A stretch of 64,000 nt of DNA. It comes from Bacillota bacterium (GTDB lineage Bacteria; Bacillota; Ch66; Ch109). Both the position numbers and the translations under genes were made by a program. This document shows, piece after piece, positions 25,874-33,354 of the stretch. A model generated the notes under the pieces. That model made no database searches. It was given only the letters and a program-made list of their open reading frames with translations, and was not told the origin of the DNA. Location of the stretch: contig JABLWZ010000003.1 of the NCBI GenBank assembly GCA_013178275.1, forward strand, positions 62,001 through 126,000, read 5' to 3'. How positions within the stretch are numbered: the first letter of the stretch is position 1; each line of letters begins with the position of its first letter.

Positions 25874-27037
25874 TTGCAGAATTTTACCTATAGCAACCCA
25901 ACCCGGGTGGTGTTTGGTAGAGACACGATTAAACGCATCGGACTGGAAATCCGCCAGCAGAGTATACAAAAAGTCTTGTTGCTGTACGGCAGAGCTTCCA
26001 TATTTGAAAATGGGGTCTATAAGGCAGTAACTGCCTCTCTTAATGAGCAGGGAGTTGAGTTTATAGAACTGGGGGGAATACAGCCCAACCCGCTGCTTTC
26101 CAAGGTGCGTGAGGCCATTTCGCTTGCCCGTCAACACCAGGTCCAGGGCATCCTGGCAGTGGGTGGAGGCAGCGTCATCGACAGCGCGAAAGCGGTGGCG
26201 CTCGGTGTTCACTACCAGGGAGAGGTATGGGACTTCTTTGAAAACCGGGTACGGGCGAAAGCGGCCCTGCCGGTGTTTACGGTGCTGACCCTGTCTGCTA
26301 CCGGCTCGGAGATGAACCAGTTCGCGGTTATCACCAAAGAAGATGAACAGAAAAAATGGAGTATCAGCTCTCCTCTGCTATATCCCCGGGTATCGATCAT
26401 CGACCCCCTGGCACAGACCTCACTTTCCAGCCAGCAGACTGTGAATGGCGCCGTGGACGCGCTGTCTCACATTTTCGAGTATTACTTCGATGGCTTGGAA
26501 GACACTGACCTTCAGGATGAGATCGCCGAAGGAATCATCCGGACGATTATCAGGCACGTAAAGATACTTGTGGCACAACCGTCAAATTACGAGTCCCGAG
26601 CTCAGCTCGCCTGGTGCGCTGCCATGGCCTTGAACGGCACGGTTGGCATTGGGCATAAGGGAGGCGACTGGGCTTCTCATTCTATAGAGCACTCACTCAG
26701 CGCGTTATACGACATTGATCACGGCAGAGGACTGGCAGTGATTATGCCGGCCTGGATGAGGTATGTAAGCGCTGTTGATTACACTAAATTCGAAAGACTG
26801 GCGGAAAGGGTATTCAATATTTATGATATTGACGCCGAAACAAAGAGTTTGGAGGCCATAATCTCACTGCGTGACTTATACCTGCGGCTGGGAGCCCCGG
26901 TGACACTGCGGGAACTGGGTATTCCCTATGCTGATTTGGAAAGAATTGCTGACAATGCAACAATAGAAGCACCATTAGGGACATTCAAAAAACTGTTTCG
27001 AGGTGATGTTCTTGAAATTTTAAAACTGGCCTATTGA
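25874..27037 (+). CDS. Iron-containing (group III) alcohol dehydrogenase
   Basis: This 387-residue NAD(P)-dependent dehydrogenase is of the BdhA/YqhD type. Visible features: the N-terminal NFTYSNPTRVVFG, the nucleotide-binding GGGSVIDSAKAVALG, the Asp-His metal ligands in NGAVDALSHIFEYY, and the later metal histidines in SIEHSLSALYDIDHGRGLAVIMP. The TTG at 25,874, behind GGGGGGAAGG, fits the family N-terminus better than the ATG at 25,859. It lies about 20 bp after malic enzyme, suggesting one transcript for pyruvate/alcohol redox balance. Substrate not determined. Confidence 0.92.
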   Translation: MQNFTYSNPTRVVFGRDTIKRIGLEIRQQSIQKVLLLYGRASIFENGVYKAVTASLNEQGVEFIELGGIQPNPLLSKVREAISLARQHQVQGILAVGGGSVIDSAKAVALGVHYQGEVWDFFENRVRAKAALPVFTVLTLSATGSEMNQFAVITKEDEQKKWSISSPLLYPRVSIIDPLAQTSLSSQQTVNGAVDALSHIFEYYFDGLEDTDLQDEIAEGIIRTIIRHVKILVAQPSNYESRAQLAWCAAMALNGTVGIGHKGGDWASHSIEHSLSALYDIDHGRGLAVIMPAWMRYVSAVDYTKFERLAERVFNIYDIDAETKSLEAIISLRDLYLRLGAPVTLRELGIPYADLERIADNATIEAPLGTFKKLFRGDVLEILKLAY

Positions 27038-27071
27038 ATACAAAAGCAGTAAAGAGAAAAACAATTATGGA

Positions 27072-27356
27072 GTGGAAAAAGGAATGGCAATTTTGAAAAA
27101 AAACTTAAGAACTATGGAGGTTCAGGTTCCGAATTTTAGGGACGAAATCAGCACTAGGCACTTTAATAAACTATGCCAGACAGAGCGAACAGAACAAATA
27201 ACGGAACACGAGTTTGACAGTTCCATTATGGTGCACGTTTCTTTGCGGATGCCGATAGATGATGTCAACAAAATAAAGACGGCCGCGAAAAGTTTGGGGA
27301 TTGGTCACACTGCGTTTATCAGAATGATTCTTCACCAGATAGTATCCGACTTCTAA
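27072..27356 (+). CDS. Small protein with ribbon-helix-helix-like C-terminus
   Basis: This 94-residue protein is not a family I can name. The C-terminal part, VSLRMPIDDVNKIKTAAKSLGIGHTAFIRMIL, has the strand-helix-helix pattern of CopG/BrnA-like DNA-binding proteins. The N-terminal half is charged and has no clear motif. GTG start, with an ATG four codons later. It could be an antitoxin without a visible toxin partner, or a regulator; it lies just upstream of two GTRRCAC direct-repeat sites. Confidence 0.6.
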   Translation: MEKGMAILKKNLRTMEVQVPNFRDEISTRHFNKLCQTERTEQITEHEFDSSIMVHVSLRMPIDDVNKIKTAAKSLGIGHTAFIRMILHQIVSDF

Positions 27357-27380
27357 CCAAGTCTATTAAATATGAGCAGG

Positions 27381-27417
27381 CAGTGTGGGCCAGGGGTCTT
27401 TTTCCACGCTGGGTTTT
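27381..27417 (+). terminator. Terminator after the ribbon-helix-helix gene
   Basis: Stem CAGTGTGG/CCACGCTG (one wobble pair) is followed by GGTTTTAG. It is a moderate intrinsic terminator. Confidence 0.6.
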
Positions 27418-27462
27418 AGCTTTTGGAAGCAAGGTTATAGCAGCCAGGGGAGCCCACGCTGA

Positions 27463-27490
27463 GTAACACTGTTAACAAAAAAAGTAACAC
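27463..27490 (+). promoter_or_regulatory. GTRRCAC direct-repeat operator, site B
   Basis: GTAACAC-N14-GTAACAC, an exact direct repeat with a 21-bp period, lies in the gap before the hydrogenase operon. Site C follows 70 bp later. Confidence 0.6.
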
Positions 27491-27532
27491 CGGAAGCAGG
27501 ATATTATTTCCTCGCGTCGAATAAGCTGTATA

Positions 27533-27560
27533 GTAGCACGAAAAGTTAAAAACATAGCAC
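27533..27560 (+). promoter_or_regulatory. GTRRCAC direct-repeat operator, site C
   Basis: GTAGCAC-N14-ATAGCAC, the same arrangement as site B. The remaining 330 bp to the hydrogenase start holds no convincing gene, only a weak 87-codon frame without family resemblance. Confidence 0.55.
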
Positions 27561-27893
27561 CACAACTATGGGTTTTGACACTTGATTCAAAGACATAAGT
27601 GAATAGAGGCATGTCTTCGAGCTGTTTGACCCTAAAGGCCTCAGGGTGGCCCAAGGACAGCGGCCTATGGGTAAGGCGTGAAAATGCTTTGCCTCCCGTG
27701 TTTGGAAAGAAGATTGAGTACAAATATTTGATCTCTGGATGGAGCATCCTTCTTTATCTGAGAGAAGCGGTATTGGTCGATATTCTTTCCCCGATTAACC
27801 AAATGACTCATGCTATAAACCATGGAAAAACAGTGAAGGGGGGAAGAGAAGCAGTCTGTTAGAAACAGATAAAAGAGGGAGGGTTGTTTCGGA

Positions 27894-29021
27894 ATGTCTA
27901 CAACGACGGATTCTAAACCGATTATCAGCGTTACCCCAGACTGCAAGGGGTGCGACCACTGCACCGAGATATGCCCGACCAGGGCTATTCAGGGGCAGCT
28001 GGGAGAAAGGCATCATATCGATTATAAAAAATGTGTTAACTGCGGCCAGTGCCTGATTAACTGTCCTTTCGGGGCGATAACGGACATGACCATGGTAAAC
28101 AAGGTCCAGGATGCCCTGAAAGACCCGAACAAGTATGTTGTTTCTCAGTGTGCCCCGGCGGTAAGAGCCGCCTTGGGAGAAGAGTTCGGCATGCCGGTCG
28201 GGACCCTGGTCAAGGGGAAGATGTTTGCCGCGTTAAGGAAACTGGGGGTTAAACAGGTTTATGACACCGAATTCACAGCGGACCTGACGATCATGGAGGA
28301 AGGCACCGAACTTATCGAGAGGATACTGCACGGCAAGGGCCCCCTGCCCCAGTTCACCTCCTGCTGTCCCGCCTGGATCAAGTACGCGGAAGACCACTAT
28401 CCCAAGTTCTTCCCCTATCTTTCCAGCGCCAAGTCTCCCCAGCAGATGTTTGGGGCAGTCGCCAAGACTTACGCCGCCCAGAAACTGAATGTGGACCCCG
28501 CGAAGATGTTTGTGGTGTCGGTGATGCCCTGCACGGCGAAGAAGTTTGAGTGCCAGCGGGAAGAGATGAAGGCCAGCGGATATCAGGACGTGGACGCGGT
28601 CATCACCACCCGCGAACTGGCGCAGATGATCAAGGACGCGGGAATCAACTTCCAGGGCCTCCCCAACGAAGATGCCGACCGCCTTATCGGGTCATCCACC
28701 GGTGCGGCCACCATCTTCGGGGTCACCGGCGGGGTGATGGAGGCGGCCCTGCGCACCGCCTACGAGGTGATCACCAAGGAAACCCTGCCCAAGGTGGAGT
28801 TCCAGCAGGTGCGTGGGTTTGAGGCGGTTAGAGACGCCACCATCGATATCAAGGGGACCCCGGTCAAGGTGGCGATCGTGCACGGGCTGAAGAATGTGGA
28901 ACCTTTGATAAACGACGTGATGAATGGGCGCAGCAAGTACCACTTCATAGAAGTGATGAACTGCCCAGGCGGATGTGTTAACGGCGGCGGGCAGCCGATC
29001 CGTCATGACCTTGCGATATAG
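27894..29021 (+). CDS. hydA: [FeFe] hydrogenase large subunit
   Basis: It reversibly oxidises H2. The 375-residue protein has two N-terminal [4Fe-4S] ferredoxin motifs (CKGCDHCTEICP, CVNCGQCLINCP), then the three H-cluster signatures: TSCCPAW, MPCTAKKFE and NCPGGCVNGGGQ. The short form, with a separate small subunit next door, matches the Desulfovibrio-type exported enzyme. ATG behind AGAGGGAGGG. The small subunit and cytochrome b follow at 12-bp spacings, so this is one operon. Confidence 0.97.
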   Translation: MSTTTDSKPIISVTPDCKGCDHCTEICPTRAIQGQLGERHHIDYKKCVNCGQCLINCPFGAITDMTMVNKVQDALKDPNKYVVSQCAPAVRAALGEEFGMPVGTLVKGKMFAALRKLGVKQVYDTEFTADLTIMEEGTELIERILHGKGPLPQFTSCCPAWIKYAEDHYPKFFPYLSSAKSPQQMFGAVAKTYAAQKLNVDPAKMFVVSVMPCTAKKFECQREEMKASGYQDVDAVITTRELAQMIKDAGINFQGLPNEDADRLIGSSTGAATIFGVTGGVMEAALRTAYEVITKETLPKVEFQQVRGFEAVRDATIDIKGTPVKVAIVHGLKNVEPLINDVMNGRSKYHFIEVMNCPGGCVNGGGQPIRHDLAI

Positions 29022-29033
29022 AGGGGTGATAAG

Positions 29034-29351
29034 ATGAACGCCATCAAAGAAGTAAAGGAAATCTCCCGACGCCAGTTCCTAAAAGGCATCGGCGTTTTGG
29101 CTGGAACCGCTGTAATCGGAACAGTGTTTCTCAAATTCGGCAAGATAGTATACGCGAGAAGTGATGAATACATAAAACTGCGGGCCGCCGCGCTCTATCA
29201 GAACGACGCTGGTATGCCCATCCGCAAGTCGCACGAGAACCCCGAGATCAAGGCCATCTACGCGGAGTTTCTGGGGAAGCCTCTTTCCGAAAAATCGGAA
29301 CACCTGCTGCACACTCACTATGTTGACCGTTATGTCAAATTAGCGGGTTAG
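29034..29351 (+). CDS. hydB: [FeFe] hydrogenase small subunit with Tat signal
   Basis: The 105-residue protein begins with a twin-arginine export signal (SRRQFLKGIG followed by a hydrophobic stretch), then the HydB small-subunit sequence (YIKLRAAALYQNDA, RKSHENPEIKAIYAEFLGKPLS). In this family the small subunit wraps the catalytic subunit and carries it across the membrane. HydA itself has no signal, so co-export to the outer face of the membrane is expected. Confidence 0.95.
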   Translation: MNAIKEVKEISRRQFLKGIGVLAGTAVIGTVFLKFGKIVYARSDEYIKLRAAALYQNDAGMPIRKSHENPEIKAIYAEFLGKPLSEKSEHLLHTHYVDRYVKLAG

Positions 29352-29363
29352 GGGGGATAGGAA

Positions 29364-30047
29364 ATGAGTAACACTAAACAAAAAGCAATGATACTGAAAC
29401 ACAACCGTTCGACCAGGATCATGCACTGGGTGCACCTGATCTCATTCGTGATACTGCTGGTGACAGGAATCGGGTTTTACTTCCATATCGGGTGGATAGA
29501 CGCCGCTTTTATGGGGCCGGCCAACGCTTCGCTGGTTCACCGCGTGATGGGCGTGGTCTTCACCGTCATGCCGCTGCTTTACATCCTGACCAACTGGGGC
29601 AGTTTCGCCAGGTTTATCGACACCATCTCCAGCATCGGTAAAGACGATATCAAGTGGCTGACGATAATGGGAGGGTACATACCGTTCCTTAAGGGAGAGG
29701 CGCCGCCGCAGGACAAGTACAACGCCGGCCAGAAGGTCCTGGGCTGGGTTATCATCATCGGTTGTGTCCTGTTTATCGTGACCGGGTATCCCATGTGGTT
29801 CCTCCGGCACTCCATGCCCTCGGCGCTGCACAGCCTCTGCTACAACGTCCATGCCTGGGATGCCCTGATACTGGGTCTGGCGGTGATGGGCCACTTTTTC
29901 CTGGCGGCGATCTACCCGGCGTCTAGGAAGGAGTTCTCCTCGATGATGACCAACGGACTGGTGGATGCGGAATACACCTCGCACCACAACGGCAAGTGGT
30001 ATAAAGAGCTGACCGATGAACAGGCGGATGCAGGCTTACAGCATTAG
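29364..30047 (+). CDS. Hydrogenase cytochrome b subunit (formate dehydrogenase gamma-like)
   Basis: This 227-residue membrane protein has four hydrophobic helices and haem-ligand histidines: HNRSTRIMHWVHLISF, HRVMGVVFTVMPLLY, SMPSALHSLCYNVHAWD and MGHFFLAAIYP. It anchors the exported hydrogenase and passes electrons between the H2 site and menaquinone. ATG behind GGGGGGATAGGAA. It completes the operon. In syntrophs such an enzyme can produce H2 from quinol with reverse electron flow; that use here is inference. Confidence 0.92.
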   Translation: MSNTKQKAMILKHNRSTRIMHWVHLISFVILLVTGIGFYFHIGWIDAAFMGPANASLVHRVMGVVFTVMPLLYILTNWGSFARFIDTISSIGKDDIKWLTIMGGYIPFLKGEAPPQDKYNAGQKVLGWVIIIGCVLFIVTGYPMWFLRHSMPSALHSLCYNVHAWDALILGLAVMGHFFLAAIYPASRKEFSSMMTNGLVDAEYTSHHNGKWYKELTDEQADAGLQH

Positions 30048-30089
30048 GTATATCCCTCTATACCTAATTACCAACTATATTCTCGTTTT

Positions 30090-30120
30090 GGCAGGTTATT
30101 GACGATCTGCCACTTTTTTT
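30090..30120 (+). terminator. Terminator after the hydrogenase operon
   Basis: Stem GGCAG/CTGCC (extendable by two weak pairs) is followed by ACTTTTTTT. A second palindrome, TTAGGTATA/TATACCTAA, lies just upstream near 30,045. Confidence 0.7.
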
Positions 30121-30164
30121 ATTCTGGTAACACAGAAAGGCAAAACTGTGATATTATATAAACG

Positions 30165-30192
30165 GTGGCACCACTGATGCATATAGTGGCAC
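30165..30192 (+). promoter_or_regulatory. GTRRCAC direct-repeat operator, site D (cbiM)
   Basis: GTGGCAC-N14-GTGGCAC, an exact direct repeat with the 21-bp period. A further half-site GTAACAC lies at 30,127. It lies about 110 bp before cbiM. Confidence 0.6.
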
Positions 30193-30303
30193 GGAAAGGA
30201 GTTTACATATATTTATTTTTCATAGGAGGTGACCTTTCCGTAAGAGACGACGGACCGATTTCTTGGAATTATAATATTTAATCATTATAAGGAGTTGATC
30301 AGG

Positions 30304-31356
30304 ATGCACATGGCAGACGCGCTGATATCACCCGTGGTGGGCGGGACCATGTGGGCTGCAGCCGCGGGGGTAGCGGCCTACTCGATACACAAAACCCAAA
30401 ACGACATGGACGAAAAGAAGGTACCCCTGATGGGGGTTATGGGGGCGTTCGTTTTCGCCTCCCAGATGATTAATTTCACGATTCCCGCGACCGGTTCCAG
30501 CGGTCATTTAGGGGGGGGGATGCTGCTGGCAGCGATTCTCGGGCCCTACGCCGGGTTCCTCACCATGGCGGCCATACTGACGATCCAGTGCCTGTTCTTC
30601 GCCGACGGCGGGCTGCTGGCACTGGGGTGCAATATATTCAACCTGGGATTTTTCACGTGTTTTGTCACCTATCCACTCATCTATAAAAGGATTGTAGGCA
30701 GAGGATACTCACAGAACCGGATTTTTGGGGCTTCTATGATATCGGCGATCATCGGCCTACAGTTGGGCGCGTTCGGGGTGGTGCTGGAGACCCTGCTTTC
30801 GGGTAAGACCGAGCTGCCCTTCGGGACCTTCGTTTCTTTGATGCAGCCCATCCATCTCGGGATCGGAATAGTCGAGGGGCTGGTCACCGCGGCGGTACTC
30901 GCGTTTATCTGGAAGGCGCGTCCCGAGATACTGGAAAAGACGGCTTTCGGCCAAGCCCTGGGTGGCATCTCCACCCGCAAGGTCGTTACCGGTCTCGCGA
31001 TAGCCGCCATACTGGTAGGCGGGCTTTTGTCCTGGTTCGCCTCCGCTAACCCCGACGGCTTGGAGTGGTCCATGGCCAGGACTTCCGGGCAGGAGGAGCT
31101 GGAGGCCCCGGAAGGTATCCATCAGACAGTCTCCGACATCCAGGAAAAGCTGGCTTTTCTGCCTGATTACAGCTTCAAAGCCTCTGAAGGCGAAGCGGCT
31201 GAGCCAGAGGCGGTAGAAGAGGAGGCCTGGCCCGCGGTGAGCGGCGGAACCAGCGTTTCCGGGCTGGTAGGAGGGGCTATGACCCTAGCCCTGGCCGCGT
31301 TTACCGGATGGGCGGTCAGCCTGGCCAAAAAGAAGAAGAAAGGGGCTCCCGCATAA
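30304..31356 (+). CDS. cbiM: CbiM/NikM-type Ni/Co ECF substrate component with PDGLE (CbiN-like) domain
   Basis: S component of a nickel or cobalt ECF transporter, 350 residues. The mature start Met-His-Met (MHMADALISP) provides the metal-binding N-terminus; AAG GAG lies nine bases upstream and excludes the earlier TTG. The core shows NFTIPATGSSGHLGGGMLLA and DGGLLALGCNIFNLGF. The C-terminal third is a PDGLE-type domain (NPDGLEWSMA, SGLVGGAMTLALAAF) that replaces a separate CbiN/NikN. Nearby NikR favours nickel, but CbiM naming is kept because metal choice cannot be read from sequence. Confidence 0.93.
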   Translation: MHMADALISPVVGGTMWAAAAGVAAYSIHKTQNDMDEKKVPLMGVMGAFVFASQMINFTIPATGSSGHLGGGMLLAAILGPYAGFLTMAAILTIQCLFFADGGLLALGCNIFNLGFFTCFVTYPLIYKRIVGRGYSQNRIFGASMISAIIGLQLGAFGVVLETLLSGKTELPFGTFVSLMQPIHLGIGIVEGLVTAAVLAFIWKARPEILEKTAFGQALGGISTRKVVTGLAIAAILVGGLLSWFASANPDGLEWSMARTSGQEELEAPEGIHQTVSDIQEKLAFLPDYSFKASEGEAAEPEAVEEEAWPAVSGGTSVSGLVGGAMTLALAAFTGWAVSLAKKKKKGAPA

Positions 31357-31408
31357 ACCGCTAGTCCGAGTATAATAGATATAAACCCCAAACGAATTGA
31401 GCTGTAGG

Positions 31409-32218
31409 ATGTCGAGCATAGTCAACTCAATGTATAACCTCAGACTGTTGGAGGACCTGGCCCGGCTGGAGACGGTAATCCACCGGGTCCACCCCCTAGC
31501 GAAGCTGCTGACCACAATCACTTACCTGATTGTGGTTGTTTCCTTCGATCGCTACGAGATCACGGCCCTGCTGCCGCTGCTCTTCTACCCGGTCCTGGTG
31601 CTGGTCCTGGCGGATATACCCGCCTGGCCCATAATAAAAAAGGTGCTGCTGGTGCAGCCCCTGATCATCGGGATCGGGATACTCAATCCCTGGTTCGATC
31701 ACCAGGTGATCGCGGTAGGCGGGATGCTCCTGTCGAAGGGGTGGCTGACCTTTATCTCCATACTCCTTAAGGGGAGTCTGACAATTGCTGCGGCCTTTTT
31801 GTTGATAGTCACCACCGGCATGGACGGGGTCGCGCGGGCCTTGAGGATGCTGAGAGTGCCGCGATTGTTCGTACTGCAGCTGCTGCTGACCTACCGCTAC
31901 ATCTCGGTGCTGATGGAGGAGGTCGCCCGCACCCTTCGGGCCTATTCCCTCCGTTCGCCGAAGGGTAAAGGGATTCAACGTCCGGCCTGGGGGTCGCTGG
32001 TGGGTCAGCTGATCCTGCGGACCTTCGACCGGGCCGAGCGGGTATACCAGGCTATGTGCCTGAGGGGTTTCACCGGGGAGTACCACACGGGACGCCAGCG
32101 GGGGCTCGGCCCGGGCGACCTGGCCTATGCAGCCGTCTGGGTGGTGTTCTTCGTCCTGGCGAAGGTATATAATATTCCCGTCCTGATCGGGTTATTGATG
32201 ACCGGGGGGTTACGATGA
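31409..32218 (+). CDS. cbiQ: CbiQ/NikQ-type ECF transmembrane component
   Basis: The 269-residue T component has about five hydrophobic helices. Family features: RVHPLAKLLTTI near the start, and the coupling motifs ARTLRAYSLRSPKG and YQAMCLRGFTGEY. An in-frame TTG lies 12 bp before the ATG chosen. Its last codons overlap the start of the ATPase gene, so translation is coupled. Confidence 0.9.
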   Translation: MSSIVNSMYNLRLLEDLARLETVIHRVHPLAKLLTTITYLIVVVSFDRYEITALLPLLFYPVLVLVLADIPAWPIIKKVLLVQPLIIGIGILNPWFDHQVIAVGGMLLSKGWLTFISILLKGSLTIAAAFLLIVTTGMDGVARALRMLRVPRLFVLQLLLTYRYISVLMEEVARTLRAYSLRSPKGKGIQRPAWGSLVGQLILRTFDRAERVYQAMCLRGFTGEYHTGRQRGLGPGDLAYAAVWVVFFVLAKVYNIPVLIGLLMTGGLR

Positions 32219-32976
32219 GTCATCATATAATCGAGGCCCGGGACATGCACTTCGTTTATCCCGACGGCCACAAAGCGATAAACGGCATCTCCTTCCGCAT
32301 CCTGCACGGGGAATCGGTGGGGATAATCGGCGCCAACGGTGCGGGTAAGTCCACCCTGCTGATGCTGCTGATGGGGGTCCTGTTCCCCTCCGCGGGAGAG
32401 GTCCGGGTGGGCGACGTCGTGGTGACCAGAAAGACCCTGCCCCTGATCCGCCAGAGGCTGGGGATGGTGTTTCAGGACCCGGACGACCAGCTGTTTATGA
32501 CCACCGTATACGACGACGTGGCCTTTGGGCCCCGCAACTACCGGCTGGACGAAGATGAGGTGGAGAGGAGGGTGATGATGGCCCTGGAGATGGTGGGCAT
32601 CCCTCACCTCAAGGACCGGGCCCCCTTCAAGCTCTCGGGCGGCGAGAAGCGCTCGGCCGCCATCGCCTCGGTGCTCTCCTTGCAGCCCGATATCCTGCTG
32701 ATGGATGAACCGACCTCATCCCTCGACCCCAAGTCCCGACGGATGTTGATGCGGCAGCTCAAGGGTTTCGAGCATACCAAGATCATAACCAGCCACGACC
32801 TGGACATGGTCTATGAGCTGTGCGAGAGGATAATCCTGATAAAAGACGGGGCGGTCGTCTCTGACGGACCCGCGGCGGAGATACTGGTCAACGCAGAACT
32901 GATGGACTCGTGCGGCCTGGAGGTGCCCCTGTCGGTCCAGGGCTGCCCCGTCTGCGGAAGAGGAAAGAGGAATTAG
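32215..32976 (+). CDS. cbiO: CbiO/NikO-type ECF ATPase
   Basis: The 253-residue ABC ATPase powers the metal importer. Walker A GANGAGKST, Q-loop MVFQDPDDQLF, signature LSGGEKRSA, Walker B ILLMDEPTSSLDP and switch TSHDLDM are present. The C-terminus carries a CPVCGRGK motif, a possible small metal-binding tail. ATGA overlap with the T-component gene. Confidence 0.94.
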   Translation: MSHHIIEARDMHFVYPDGHKAINGISFRILHGESVGIIGANGAGKSTLLMLLMGVLFPSAGEVRVGDVVVTRKTLPLIRQRLGMVFQDPDDQLFMTTVYDDVAFGPRNYRLDEDEVERRVMMALEMVGIPHLKDRAPFKLSGGEKRSAAIASVLSLQPDILLMDEPTSSLDPKSRRMLMRQLKGFEHTKIITSHDLDMVYELCERIILIKDGAVVSDGPAAEILVNAELMDSCGLEVPLSVQGCPVCGRGKRN

Positions 32977-33354
32977 CCGTGAAAGTACTGGCTTTTCTTC
33001 ATTACAATTTTACAAGAAAAAAAGACTGATTGGGTAGTTACCCATAACGGCCTAATACCAGCGAAGTGACAGGGGTAAACGTCAGATAATTCAAGTATTG
33101 TTGCATTGTCAGGAGGAAAGATCATTATCTCCTTTCGGTCTCATTAATTAGGATTATTATTCTCATCTTTGGTACCGATTAAAAATGTTGTCAACCTATT
33201 ATTTAGAGGTAATACCAGCGAAGCTTAAAGAAGCCAGACGTAAAAGTAGCTGTTCAATATTGGTTAATAATAGATGTCAACAGAAGACGGTAGTTTTCTA
33301 ACTGCCAGTTATAATCATTTCTAAGCCTACTAAGGCACTTCTAGTGCAGGAAAA
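32977..33354. other. Gene-free region with dispersed repeat
   Basis: No gene seen. It holds copy 2 of the dispersed repeat, bracketed by a 14-bp direct repeat TAATACCAGCGAAG at 33,053 and 33,210. Confidence 0.6.
33055..33186 (+). repeat. Dispersed ~130-bp repeat, copy 2
   Basis: It matches copy 1 at 4,159-4,288, with long identical blocks such as TTAGGATTATTATTCTCATC. Located between the cbiO gene and an IS element. Confidence 0.75.

Noticed and set aside
27599-27862. 87-codon frame before the hydrogenase operon
   Set aside because: No good ribosome site, unnatural composition and no family resemblance; the region fits a regulatory gap better.
30165-30192. Possible sigma-54 promoter (TGGCAC-N5-ATGCA) before cbiM
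   Set aside because: Only one of the four GTRRCAC sites has anything like the -12 box, and no sigma-54 activator is nearby; the shared 21-bp repeat explains all four better.
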